The position numbers and the translations under genes were made by a program. A stretch of DNA of 64,000 nt, taken from contig NZ_RARC01000027.1 in the NCBI RefSeq assembly GCF_003719305.1, forward strand, positions 28,936 to 92,935. Reading direction: 5' to 3'. The notes beneath the pieces were generated by a model that worked only from the letters and a program-made list of their open reading frames with translations, did no database searches and had not been told where the DNA came from. Shown piece after piece: positions 52,668 through 59,819 of this stretch (positions are counted from its first letter, which is position 1; each line of letters begins with the position of its first letter). This DNA comes from Mycolicibacterium stellerae. GTDB lineage: Bacteria; Actinomycetota; Actinomycetes; Mycobacteriales; Mycobacteriaceae.

Positions 52668-53248
52668 TTAGTCGTGTTTCGCCTCGTAGCGCAGCAGGAC
52701 CGTGCCGCCCGGGAAGGTGCGGTTCTCCAACAGTCGCAGCGAGATCCATGACGGCAGTGTCGGGAAGAACGGTGTGCCGCCGCCCACCGCGGTGGGCGTG
52801 ACCACGATCCGGTACTCATCCACCAGTCCGGCCTGCACGATCGGTGCGGCCAGCGTCGCGCCGGCCACCTCCAGCCTGCCGTCGGTTTCGGCTTTCAGCT
52901 TCGTTACCACCTCGACCGGGTCGCCGCGTTCCAGGCGGGAGTTCCAGTCGACGGACTCCAGGGTGCGCGAGAACACGACCTTGGGCATGTCGCGCCAGAT
53001 GCGCGCGAAGTCGACGATCAGAGGGGTGGCGTCGGGGCCTTGTCGGCGGTCGGCCAGTACGCGGACATCAGTTCGTAGAGCCGCCGCCCGTAGAACGACA
53101 GGGCGGTCTCCCGCTCGAAGTCGTTCCAGTATTGGTGCAGTTCTTTGCTCGGATCGGACCAGTCGATGTTGCCTTGTCCGTCGGCGATGTACCCGTCCAC
53201 TGACACGTTCAAGCCATAGACGTTCAAGCCATAGATGAGTCTGCCCAC
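52668..53248 (-). pseudogene. dihydrofolate-reductase family (RibD C-terminal-like) gene, frameshifted
   Basis: Two minus-strand frames together give one protein of the RibD C-terminal / DHFR-like family: the N-terminal part (VSVDGYIADGQGNIDW, ending ..YWPTADKAP) and, one base shifted, the C-terminal part (DATPLIVDFARIWRDMPKVVFSRTL... to YEAKHD). The break is a missing G near 53033-53038 (plus-strand GGGG). In addition, a 15-bp tandem duplication at 53205-53234 repeats the residues YGLNV near the start (GTG 53248). It is either a true pseudogene or has a sequencing error in the G run; the second lesion favours decay. Confidence 0.8.
53205..53234 (-). repeat. perfect 15-bp tandem duplication in the reductase pseudogene
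   Basis: ACGTTCAAGCCATAG is repeated exactly at 53205-53219 and 53220-53234, duplicating five codons in frame in the first strand of the reductase fold. Confidence 0.9.
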
Positions 53249-53356
53249 GCAGATCAGACTGCACCGAAGGGCCAAACTCATCGCGACGCCACACGAGTGC
53301 TCCGCCGGGTTGGCCGGCTGGTCGGGCACCCTCCCGGCTGGTGGCACAAAAATATT

Positions 53357-53399
53357 TGGTGGGGCGGGCGGGGCTCGAACCCGCCACCAACGGATTCGA
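53357..53399 (-). pseudogene. tRNA 3' half at the right end of the island (attachment site)
   Basis: On the minus strand the sequence reads as the 3' half of a tRNA: end of an anticodon loop (TCGAA), stem strand TCCGT, variable loop, T arm GCGGG-TTCGAGC-CCCGC, acceptor strand CCGCCCC, A, and an encoded CCA ending at 53357. The anticodon part is formed by the 8-bp core shared with the left end. The isotype is uncertain, because the 5' half is missing. TGTGCCA follows 10 nt after the CCA, like an integrase arm site. Confidence 0.6.
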
Positions 53400-53538
53400 G
53401 CGATTCGTCGCTACGGGCGAACCGACCGAAAGCCGGACCATGCCCGAGCCGACGGACATCGATCTCGCTCGTGTCGCCGAGGTATGCGCACAGTTCGACA
53501 TCCAGGTGCTCGGTCCCCCGCCCGCGCCCACCGGCTAG
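53392..53538 (+). pseudogene. cupin gene fragment, C-terminal part (right of island)
   Basis: A 48-residue tail reading GFERFVATGEPTESR, then LARVAEVCAQFDIQVLGPPP up to the TAG stop, typical of the C terminus of quercetin-dioxygenase-like cupins. It continues the fragment at 45406-45530: joining at GGATTCGA gives ..TAPSGFERFVATG in one frame. The TAG shares CTAG with the cobS stop. Confidence 0.75.
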
Positions 53539-54260
53539 CCGATCGCCAGGCCGAGCGCCGCCAGCGTCGTCGTCACCTCGATCGCGGCACCGAGTACATC
53601 GCCGGTGATCCCGCCGAAGCGCCGCACACAGTGCACGACCAGCACGGCGCTGGAGGCGAGCGCGACCAGCACCACCAGCGGACCCTGCCACGGTCGCGGG
53701 CCGGCGAACACCGCAGCCGCCACGATCGCGACGAGCCACGCCGCTATCGCGACGACGGGCTGACTGCCCGCCACCATCGCCCCCAGCGTGCTGCCCTGCG
53801 CCGCGGGCACTGATCTGCGGCAGGCCGCCACGGCGGCGACCCGACCCGCCGTCACCGCGACGATCACCGCGATCGCGCTCAGTTCGGCGAAGGCCAGCCC
53901 CTGCGCCACGATCACCACGACGACGGCGGCCACACCGAACGGGCCCGTCCCGCCGTCCCGCATCACCTGCAGCGCCCGTTCCGGAGGGCCGTAGCAGCCA
54001 AGCGCGTCGATGGTGTCGGCCAGCCCGTCGATGTGCAGGCCCCTTGTCGCGATCAGCAGCGCCGCCACCGCCAGCAAACCGGTCAGCGGGTTGGCCGACC
54101 CGAACGCGTGGCTTGCCACCCACGCCACCGCGGCGGCCAGCGCGCCGAGCGCCACGCCGACAACAGGCAGGGCCGTCAGCACCCCTCGGCCCACCCCAGA
54201 CGCTGCGCGCACCGGCAGAACCGTGCCGAACGCGAACGCCCCTGTGACCGAACGGATCAC
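53535..54260 (-). CDS. cobS: cobalamin synthase CobS
   Basis: A 241-residue membrane protein that joins GDP-cobinamide and alpha-ribazole in the last steps of cobalamin assembly. Motifs: GRGVLTALPVVG, HIDGLADTIDALG (with the conserved D-G-x-x-D), the RDGGTGPFGV loop and GGITGDVLGA. Seven or so hydrophobic segments. GTG 54260 overlaps the stop of cobT (GTGA). It is the third gene of an operon cobU-cobT-cobS. Confidence 0.94.
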   Translation of the reverse strand: MIRSVTGAFAFGTVLPVRAASGVGRGVLTALPVVGVALGALAAAVAWVASHAFGSANPLTGLLAVAALLIATRGLHIDGLADTIDALGCYGPPERALQVMRDGGTGPFGVAAVVVVIVAQGLAFAELSAIAVIVAVTAGRVAAVAACRRSVPAAQGSTLGAMVAGSQPVVAIAAWLVAIVAAAVFAGPRPWQGPLVVLVALASSAVLVVHCVRRFGGITGDVLGAAIEVTTTLAALGLAIG

Positions 54261-55297
54261 GACGAGACGCTGGCCTCTTCGAATGTGGCCATCGACCGCA
54301 GAGCGGCGATCGCAGCGCGGAGCACCGGCAGTGCCACCGCAGCGCCGGTGCCTTCACCGAGTCGCATCGAGAGATCGACGATCGGTTCGAGTGCGAGCTT
54401 CTCCAATGCCAGCGTGTGGGCGGGTTCGGTGGAGCGGTGACCCGCACGCCACCAGTCGCGCGCACCGGGCGCGAGGACGTCGGCGACCAACGCAGCGGAC
54501 GTCACCACCACCCCGTCGAGCAGCACCGGTGTCCTGCGCACCGCCGCCTGGGCGCAGAATCCCGCCATCGCAGCCAGATCCGCGCCACCGCACACCCGCA
54601 GCAGCCCCAGTGGATCGTCCTTCAGCCCTCGGGCGCGGTACAGCGCGTCGCGGACCGCCGCGACCTTTCGCGACCATCCGGCGTCGTTGATGCCGGTGCC
54701 GCGACCGACAACGGCGACCGGCTCGGTACCAGTCAGTGCGGCGATCAATGCCGTTGCAGCCGTGGTGTTTCCAATGCCCATATCGCCCGCGATCAGCAAG
54801 TCGGCGCCCGCATCGACTTCCTCGTCGGCGATCCGGCCGCCCGCTTCGACCGCGGCCCGCGCCTCGTCGGCCGTCAACGCGTCCTCGACGGCGATGTTGC
54901 CGCTGCCCCTGCGGATCTTGTGCGCACCGATCGAGGCCGAGTGCGGCTCGTCGACGTCGACCGCGATGTCCACGACGCGCACGGTCGCCCCTGCGGATTC
55001 GGCGAGCACGTTGATCGCGGCGCCACCGGCGTCGAAGTTGGCGACCATCTGGGCGGTGACCTCCGCGGGAAATGCCGAAACCCCTGCGGCGGTGACGCCG
55101 TGATCACCGGCGAACACCACGACCCGCGCGCGCTGGAACTGGTTGGGCGGGCAGACCCCCTGGCACGCGGCCACCCACACCGACAGCTCCTCGAGCCGCC
55201 CCAGCGAACCGGCCGGCTTGGTCAACGTGTCCTGGCGGGCCCGCGCCTGCGTGGCCACGTCGGCGTCGGGCGCGGTGATCTGCGCAAATTGCGTCAC
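54257..55297 (-). CDS. cobT: nicotinate-nucleotide--dimethylbenzimidazole phosphoribosyltransferase
   Basis: A 346-residue CobT that makes alpha-ribazole phosphate for the lower ligand of B12. Seen are the N-terminal TKPAGSLGRLEELSVW, VVFAGDHGVTAAGVS (substrate site), GDMGIGNTTAATAL and the late Glu catalytic region LGEGTGAAVALP. GTG 55297 overlaps the stop of cobU, and its own stop overlaps the start of cobS. Confidence 0.95.
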   Translation of the reverse strand: MTQFAQITAPDADVATQARARQDTLTKPAGSLGRLEELSVWVAACQGVCPPNQFQRARVVVFAGDHGVTAAGVSAFPAEVTAQMVANFDAGGAAINVLAESAGATVRVVDIAVDVDEPHSASIGAHKIRRGSGNIAVEDALTADEARAAVEAGGRIADEEVDAGADLLIAGDMGIGNTTAATALIAALTGTEPVAVVGRGTGINDAGWSRKVAAVRDALYRARGLKDDPLGLLRVCGGADLAAMAGFCAQAAVRRTPVLLDGVVVTSAALVADVLAPGARDWWRAGHRSTEPAHTLALEKLALEPIVDLSMRLGEGTGAAVALPVLRAAIAALRSMATFEEASVSS

Positions 55298-55824
55298 GAC
55301 GGTTCCTTCACCGCGATGGGCTGTCCCGCGACCACCAGCACCACTCGGTCGCACAGCTGGGCCAGCCGCTGGTTGAGTGCGCCGAGTTCGTCGGCGAAGC
55401 GACGGCCCGCGACGGTCTCGGGTACGACGGTCATGCCGACTTCGGGGCTGACGAGCACCAGATCGGCCTCGTGTCCCGCGACGGCGTCGACGAGGTCGTC
55501 GATGTCGGCTTGCGCGGAGCCGCCCGTCCACGCGTCTGCGCGGTCCATCGCCGCGGTCAGCCAGCCACCGATATCGTCGACCAATGTCGGCATCGAATCG
55601 TCGGCCCGCAATTGCTTTGCCGCATTAAGGGTTTCGGCGGTCAACCAGTGGTGCGGCCTGCGCGCGCGGTGCGCGGCCACCCGTGCCGCCCATGTGTCAT
55701 CGTCGGCGACGGGTCCAGTGGCGAGATACCGAACAGGAACCTCGCCGCCAACGGACTGCCCGATGACGGACTCGGCCCATTCGGATTTGCCCGACCTGAT
55801 ACCGCCGAGCACCAGAATGCGCAC
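55294..55824 (-). CDS. cobU: adenosylcobinamide kinase/guanylyltransferase
   Basis: A 176-residue CobU, which phosphorylates adenosylcobinamide and then attaches GMP. The P-loop is GGIRSGKS (residues 8-15), followed by a Walker-B-like VLVSPEVGM and the guanylyl-accepting His in the AAHRARR segment. In M. tuberculosis cobU lies elsewhere; here the three late B12 genes form one operon with overlapping ends. GTG 55824 is the start. Confidence 0.93.
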   Translation of the reverse strand: MRILVLGGIRSGKSEWAESVIGQSVGGEVPVRYLATGPVADDDTWAARVAAHRARRPHHWLTAETLNAAKQLRADDSMPTLVDDIGGWLTAAMDRADAWTGGSAQADIDDLVDAVAGHEADLVLVSPEVGMTVVPETVAGRRFADELGALNQRLAQLCDRVVLVVAGQPIAVKEPS

Positions 55825-55830
55825 CTGGAC

Positions 55831-56529
55831 TCAGGCGACCTTTTCGCCGCGGCTGACCCGCGGCCGGGGTGCGCGCATCCGCCGCAGTTGGGAGGCGCGG
55901 CTGGCAGCGTAGAAGCCGAGCTTCCAACCGCCCTCGGTGTGGTCGGGGTACTTCTCATCGACGACCCGATTCACCTTGCGGCCCAAGAAGAATCCGTCGA
56001 CGATCATGATCGCCATCAGAACCAGCATCGCAGGCGAGATGTAGTACTGCACCTGTGGAACCGCGAGCATGATGAAGATCAACCCCAGCGCCGCAGGCAT
56101 GAAGAGGCCGAGCACGCTGATGCGTCGCGCGTCCACGATGTCGCGGGCCAGCGCGCGCACCGGACCCTTGTCGCGCGGCAACAGATAGGCGTCGTCGCCT
56201 GCCATCATTCGTTCCCTGCGCTGCGACATCTCTGCGCGTCTTTCCGCCTTGTCCTCCCGGCGTTCCTCGCGAGACAGCTTCGGACCGCGCAGTTCCTTGC
56301 GCCTGCGCCTGGCTTCGGCGGTGGTCATCGGGGCGGGAGCGATCGGGCCTCTGCGGCGCGAGGAATCCCGCTTCGGCGTCGGCCTGCCCTTCGGGGCGGT
56401 CTTGCCGGAAGCCTTGGCCTCGGCATCGGCGTCGCTGTCCGCGGTCGCCTCGACGTCGCCGGCGGCTTCAGAGTCTCGGGGAGGCGGGTTGTCCTTCTTG
56501 CGGCCCAGCAGCTTCACGCCCGCCAGCAT
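55831..56529 (-). CDS. DUF3043 family membrane protein
   Basis: A 232-residue protein equivalent to M. tuberculosis Rv2206. The first 135 residues are highly charged and disordered (many K, R, E), with two transmembrane helices at about 140-185 and a C-terminal basic tail. No function known. ATG 56529 is the start given; GTG 56517 (VKLLGRKK) is an equally good choice. It is divergent from the glycerate kinase gene, 11 bp apart. Confidence 0.82.
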   Translation of the reverse strand: MLAGVKLLGRKKDNPPPRDSEAAGDVEATADSDADAEAKASGKTAPKGRPTPKRDSSRRRGPIAPAPMTTAEARRRRKELRGPKLSREERREDKAERRAEMSQRRERMMAGDDAYLLPRDKGPVRALARDIVDARRISVLGLFMPAALGLIFIMLAVPQVQYYISPAMLVLMAIMIVDGFFLGRKVNRVVDEKYPDHTEGGWKLGFYAASRASQLRRMRAPRPRVSRGEKVA

Positions 56530-56540
56530 AATCTGCTGGA

Positions 56541-57632
56541 ATGATCGTCTCGGACGGCCTCCGCGTGCTCATTGCCCCCGACTGCTACGGCGACAGCCTC
56601 ACCGCAGTGCAGGCGGCCGAGGCGATCGCCGAGGGCTGGCGCAGGGCCCGGCCGGGCGACGACCTGACGCTGGCCCCGCAATCCGACGGAGGGCCTGGAT
56701 TCGTCGACGTGCTCGCCGGACGCGTCGGCGAGCGGCGCACGACGGCGGTCAGCGGCCCGTTGACAGACGAGGTGGACGCCGACTGGGTATTCGACGGCCA
56801 GGATCCAGCGACGGCTTATATCGAGTGTGCGCAGGCCTGCGGGCTGGCGCTGCTCGGCGGTCCGCCGACCGTCGAGACCGCGCTGGCCGCGCACAGCAGG
56901 GGAGTCGGTCAGCTGATCGCGGCCGCGGTGGAGGCGGGTGCACGGCGAATCGTGGTCGGCCTTGGCGGCAGCTCATGCACAGACGGCGGCAGGGGCATGA
57001 TCGAGGCTCTCGGCGGCTTCGGGCGAGCCCGCACGCTACTTGCCGACGTCGAGCTGATCGCCGCCACCGACGTTGAGCATCCGCTGCTAGGACCGATGGG
57101 AGCGGCGAAGGTGTTCGGCCCGCAGAAGGGCGCCGACCAGGACACCGTGGCCGTGCTCGAGCGGCGGTTGACCGAATGGGCCGCCGAACTCGATGCCGCC
57201 GCAGGACGGACCGTCAGCGTCGAGAAAGGCGCCGGTGCTGCAGGCGGCCTTGGCGCAGGCCTGCTGGCGCTTGGCGGCAGGCGCGAGTCGGGTGCCACCG
57301 TCATCGCCGAGCACACACACCTGTCCGACGACGTCGCGGCGGCCGAACTCGTTATCACCGGTGAGGGCCGGTTCGACGACCAATCGCTGCACGGCAAAGT
57401 CGTCAGCGCACTGGCCACCGAGGCCCGCGGTACCCCGGTGCTGGTACTTGCCGGCCAGGTCACCCTCGAAGCCTCCGCGCTGCAGGACGCCGGCATCACC
57501 GCCGCTTACGCCATCTCCGACCACGCCGGATCGGTCCAGCTGGCCATCTCCGACGCCGCCAACCAGCTCACGGGATTGGCGGAAGTCACGGCCGACCAAC
57601 TCGGGAATAGCGGGATAACAAGGTACCGTTGA
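56541..57632 (+). CDS. glycerate kinase
   Basis: A 363-residue type I glycerate kinase (GarK/GlxK family), matching M. tuberculosis Rv2205c. The N-terminal APDCYGDSLTAVQAAEAIAEG, the SDGGPGFVDVL loop and GGSSCTDGGRGM, with KGAGAAGGLGAGL and GEGRFDDQSLHGK, are the family's nucleotide and substrate motifs. It phosphorylates D-glycerate to 2-phosphoglycerate. No operon partner is evident. Confidence 0.92.
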   Translation: MIVSDGLRVLIAPDCYGDSLTAVQAAEAIAEGWRRARPGDDLTLAPQSDGGPGFVDVLAGRVGERRTTAVSGPLTDEVDADWVFDGQDPATAYIECAQACGLALLGGPPTVETALAAHSRGVGQLIAAAVEAGARRIVVGLGGSSCTDGGRGMIEALGGFGRARTLLADVELIAATDVEHPLLGPMGAAKVFGPQKGADQDTVAVLERRLTEWAAELDAAAGRTVSVEKGAGAAGGLGAGLLALGGRRESGATVIAEHTHLSDDVAAAELVITGEGRFDDQSLHGKVVSALATEARGTPVLVLAGQVTLEASALQDAGITAAYAISDHAGSVQLAISDAANQLTGLAEVTADQLGNSGITRYR

Positions 57633-57683
57633 CCCTGTGGGTTGTGAGACGGCCCGCAACACAAGCCATTCACAGGAGACGCA

Positions 57684-58046
57684 ATGACTGTTCAGGACGA
57701 GTCGGCGACCAGCACCGCCACCCACGGCGCGGTCCTGACCGAAGCGGCGGCCAGCAAGGCCAAGGCGCTGCTGGACCAAGAGGGCCGTGACGACCTGGCG
57801 CTGCGGATTGCCGTACAGCCGGGCGGATGCGCCGGACTGCGCTACAACCTGTTTTTCGACGATCGAACGCTCGACGGCGATCTGACCACCGAGTTCGGCG
57901 GCGTCAACTTGACCGTCGACCGGATGAGCGCCCCCTATATCCAGGGTGCAACGATCGACTTCGTCGACACCATCGAAAAGCAGGGCTTCACCATCGACAA
58001 CCCCAACGCGACGGGATCGTGCGCGTGCGGGGACTCGTTCAACTGA
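57684..58046 (+). CDS. erpA: A-type iron-sulfur cluster carrier (ErpA/IscA-like)
   Basis: A 120-residue HesB/IscA/ErpA family protein, M. tuberculosis Rv2204c. The three cluster cysteines are seen in PGGCAG and GSCACG. It delivers Fe-S clusters to target enzymes such as LipA or IspG homologues. AGGAGA lies 6 nt upstream of ATG 57684. It stops 1 bp before the convergent Rv2203-like gene. Confidence 0.92.
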   Translation: MTVQDESATSTATHGAVLTEAAASKAKALLDQEGRDDLALRIAVQPGGCAGLRYNLFFDDRTLDGDLTTEFGGVNLTVDRMSAPYIQGATIDFVDTIEKQGFTIDNPNATGSCACGDSFN

Positions 58047-58047
58047 C

Positions 58048-58692
58048 CTAGTACTGGGCGCCGGCGCGCAGCAGGTACGAACACACCAGGACCTGGTTGT
58101 CCTGGGCCAGAACTTGTGCCACCGCCTGCTCCTGCACCTTCGGTGGGGGCTGGGTTCGGCTCCCCGCCGGTGTCACGCGCATGGTGAACAGCACCTGCGC
58201 CTGATACGGCGACGAGAACACCATCTTGTCCACCGCCGTCACGTCGGCGCTGGCGAATTGCTTACGGAACGCATCACTGCTCAGATCGGCAAGCGCGAGG
58301 TCCGATTTCTTCTCCTTGACGGCGTCGAACAGCCCGCACAGCGTGTGGCGGGCGATCTTTTCGACGTCACCGCGCTGCAGCGCGTCCAGGTAGTCCTGGA
58401 TCGCCGCCTGTGCCGCCGCCGTCGTCAGCGTCTCGGAGTTGGTCGAATCGTCATCGGAGCGCATCACCAGCGCGGTCGTGACCACACCAGCCGCCAGCAC
58501 CGCGATCACGAGCAGCGCGGCCAGGATGCCGCGCCACCGACTGCGTTTCGGATACGGGATCGGCGGTGGAAGCAGGCCTGGATAAGGCGGAGGCGCAACG
58601 GGATTGTGCGGATACGATGCAGGGGGGCCGGGATGCGGGGGTGGAGGGCCGACCGGTCCGGCGCCGTATTGGGGCGGATACGGACCAGCCAT
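58048..58692 (-). CDS. proline-rich single-pass membrane protein (Rv2203-like)
   Basis: A 214-residue protein: residues 1-50 are Pro/Gly/Tyr-rich and cytoplasmic, one transmembrane helix at about 54-77, and an extracytoplasmic domain of the DUF4878/NTF2-like kind (AAIQDYLDALQRGDVEKIARHTLCGLFD). It has two cysteines in the outer part. Function unknown, possibly a cell-envelope ligand-binding protein. Convergent with the erpA-type gene. Confidence 0.8.
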   Translation of the reverse strand: MAGPYPPQYGAGPVGPPPPHPGPPASYPHNPVAPPPYPGLLPPPIPYPKRSRWRGILAALLVIAVLAAGVVTTALVMRSDDDSTNSETLTTAAAQAAIQDYLDALQRGDVEKIARHTLCGLFDAVKEKKSDLALADLSSDAFRKQFASADVTAVDKMVFSSPYQAQVLFTMRVTPAGSRTQPPPKVQEQAVAQVLAQDNQVLVCSYLLRAGAQY

Positions 58693-58844
58693 GGAGTTGC
58701 TCTCCCGGGGTTGTCGGGGAATGCCGTCTACAGTGACCCGAACGAGTCTTGTAGGCAGGTTAGCGCAAGCGGCCGGGCGTGGGCGGGACCGTGACGCTCG
58801 GTACGATTATCTAGACAGGTTAATGAATTGAAGGGGGCAGCTTC

Positions 58845-59819
58845 GTGACCATTGCGGTAACCGGATCGATCGCAACCGACCATCTGATGCGATTTCCGGG
58901 CAAATTCTCCGAAGGGCTGCTGCCTGAGCACCTGCAGAAGATCTCGGTCAGCTTCCTGGTGGACGATCTGGTCATCCACCGCGGCGGCGTCGCGGGCAAC
59001 ATGGCCTACGCCATCGGCATCCTCGGCGGAGACCCGACGCTCGTCGGCGCAGTGGGGAAGGACTTCGACGACTACCGGGGCTGGCTCACCAGCCACGGCG
59101 TTGACTGCGACAGCGTGCAGGTTTCGGACACCGCCTACACGGCCCGATTCGTCTGCACCACAGACCAAGACATGGCCCAGATCGCGTCGTTCTATCCCGG
59201 TGCGATGTCGCAGGCTCGTGACATCAAGCTGGCCGATGTCGTGTCTCGCAGAGGCACACCGGATTTGGTGATCGTCGGCGCTAACGACCCGGACGCGATG
59301 TTCCTGCACACCGAGGAATGCCGCGCTCTCGGTCTTGCCTTCGCCGCCGACCCGTCGCAGCAGTTGGCCCGGCTGACCGGCGAGCAGATCCGGGCGCTGA
59401 TCGACGGCGCGAAATATCTGTTCACCAACGACTATGAATGGGACCTGCTGCTGCAGAAGTCCGGCTGGTCGGAGGCCGAGGTGATGAGCCAGATCCAGAT
59501 GCGCGTCACCACGCTGGGGGAGAAGGGCGTCGACATCGTCGGCCGCGACGGCACCTTCATCCATGTCGACGTGGTGCCCGAAACGCACAAGGAGGACCCA
59601 ACCGGAATCGGCGACGCATTCCGGGCCGGCTTCTTGACCGGGCGTGACAAGGGGCTGTCCATCGAACGCGCGGCCCAGCTGGCGTCGCTGGTCGCGACAC
59701 TTGTGCTCGAGGCGCCGGGCGCGCAGGAGTGGAGCTGGGACCCCGACGCAGGCATCAAGCGGCTGTCCGACGCCTACGGGGCAGATGCGGGCAAGGAAAT
59801 TGCGTCGGCTCTTTCCTAG
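58845..59819 (+). CDS. adoK: adenosine kinase (PfkB family)
   Basis: A 324-residue PfkB-family sugar kinase, the same length as M. tuberculosis Rv2202c (AdoK/CbhK), which phosphorylates adenosine. The N-terminal GSIATDHLMRFPGKF, HRGGVAGNMAYAIGILG and the catalytic DPTGIGDAFRAGFLTG (catalytic Asp in GIGDAF) are intact. GTG 58845 has AAGGGGG 7 nt upstream. Its TAG shares CTAG with the convergent asnB stop. Confidence 0.92.
   Translation: MTIAVTGSIATDHLMRFPGKFSEGLLPEHLQKISVSFLVDDLVIHRGGVAGNMAYAIGILGGDPTLVGAVGKDFDDYRGWLTSHGVDCDSVQVSDTAYTARFVCTTDQDMAQIASFYPGAMSQARDIKLADVVSRRGTPDLVIVGANDPDAMFLHTEECRALGLAFAADPSQQLARLTGEQIRALIDGAKYLFTNDYEWDLLLQKSGWSEAEVMSQIQMRVTTLGEKGVDIVGRDGTFIHVDVVPETHKEDPTGIGDAFRAGFLTGRDKGLSIERAAQLASLVATLVLEAPGAQEWSWDPDAGIKRLSDAYGADAGKEIASALS

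Larger units (their letters stand above)
45523..53399. mobile_element. 7.87-kb genomic island inserted in a cupin gene
   Basis: The 8-bp sequence GGATTCGA stands at 45523-45530 and 53392-53399. Left of the first copy is the middle of a cupin gene; right of the second copy is that gene's C-terminal part, and both copies are read in the same frame (Gly-Phe). Deleting the island plus one copy restores a continuous cupin reading frame. The right end carries a tRNA 3' half ending in the core, the mark of tyrosine-integrase attachment. Cargo: AraC regulator, FAD monooxygenase, three alpha/beta hydrolases, a DUF302 protein and broken genes. No integrase is present within it, so it is probably immobile now. 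Confidence 0.75.

Noticed and set aside
45550..53356. An integrase or transposase gene within the island
   Set aside because: None of the larger frames has recombinase or transposase motifs; the intact genes are a regulator, oxidoreductase, hydrolases and a DUF302 protein.
53357..53430. A functional tRNA gene at the right end of the island
   Set aside because: The T arm and 3' acceptor strand are present, but no complementary 5' acceptor strand or D arm is found; only a 3' half remains.
53278..54465. A 395-codon minus-strand frame over the cupin fragment and cobS
   Set aside because: It overlaps cobS, which has clear motifs in another frame, and it includes the tRNA half; its sequence is low-complexity Gly/Arg.
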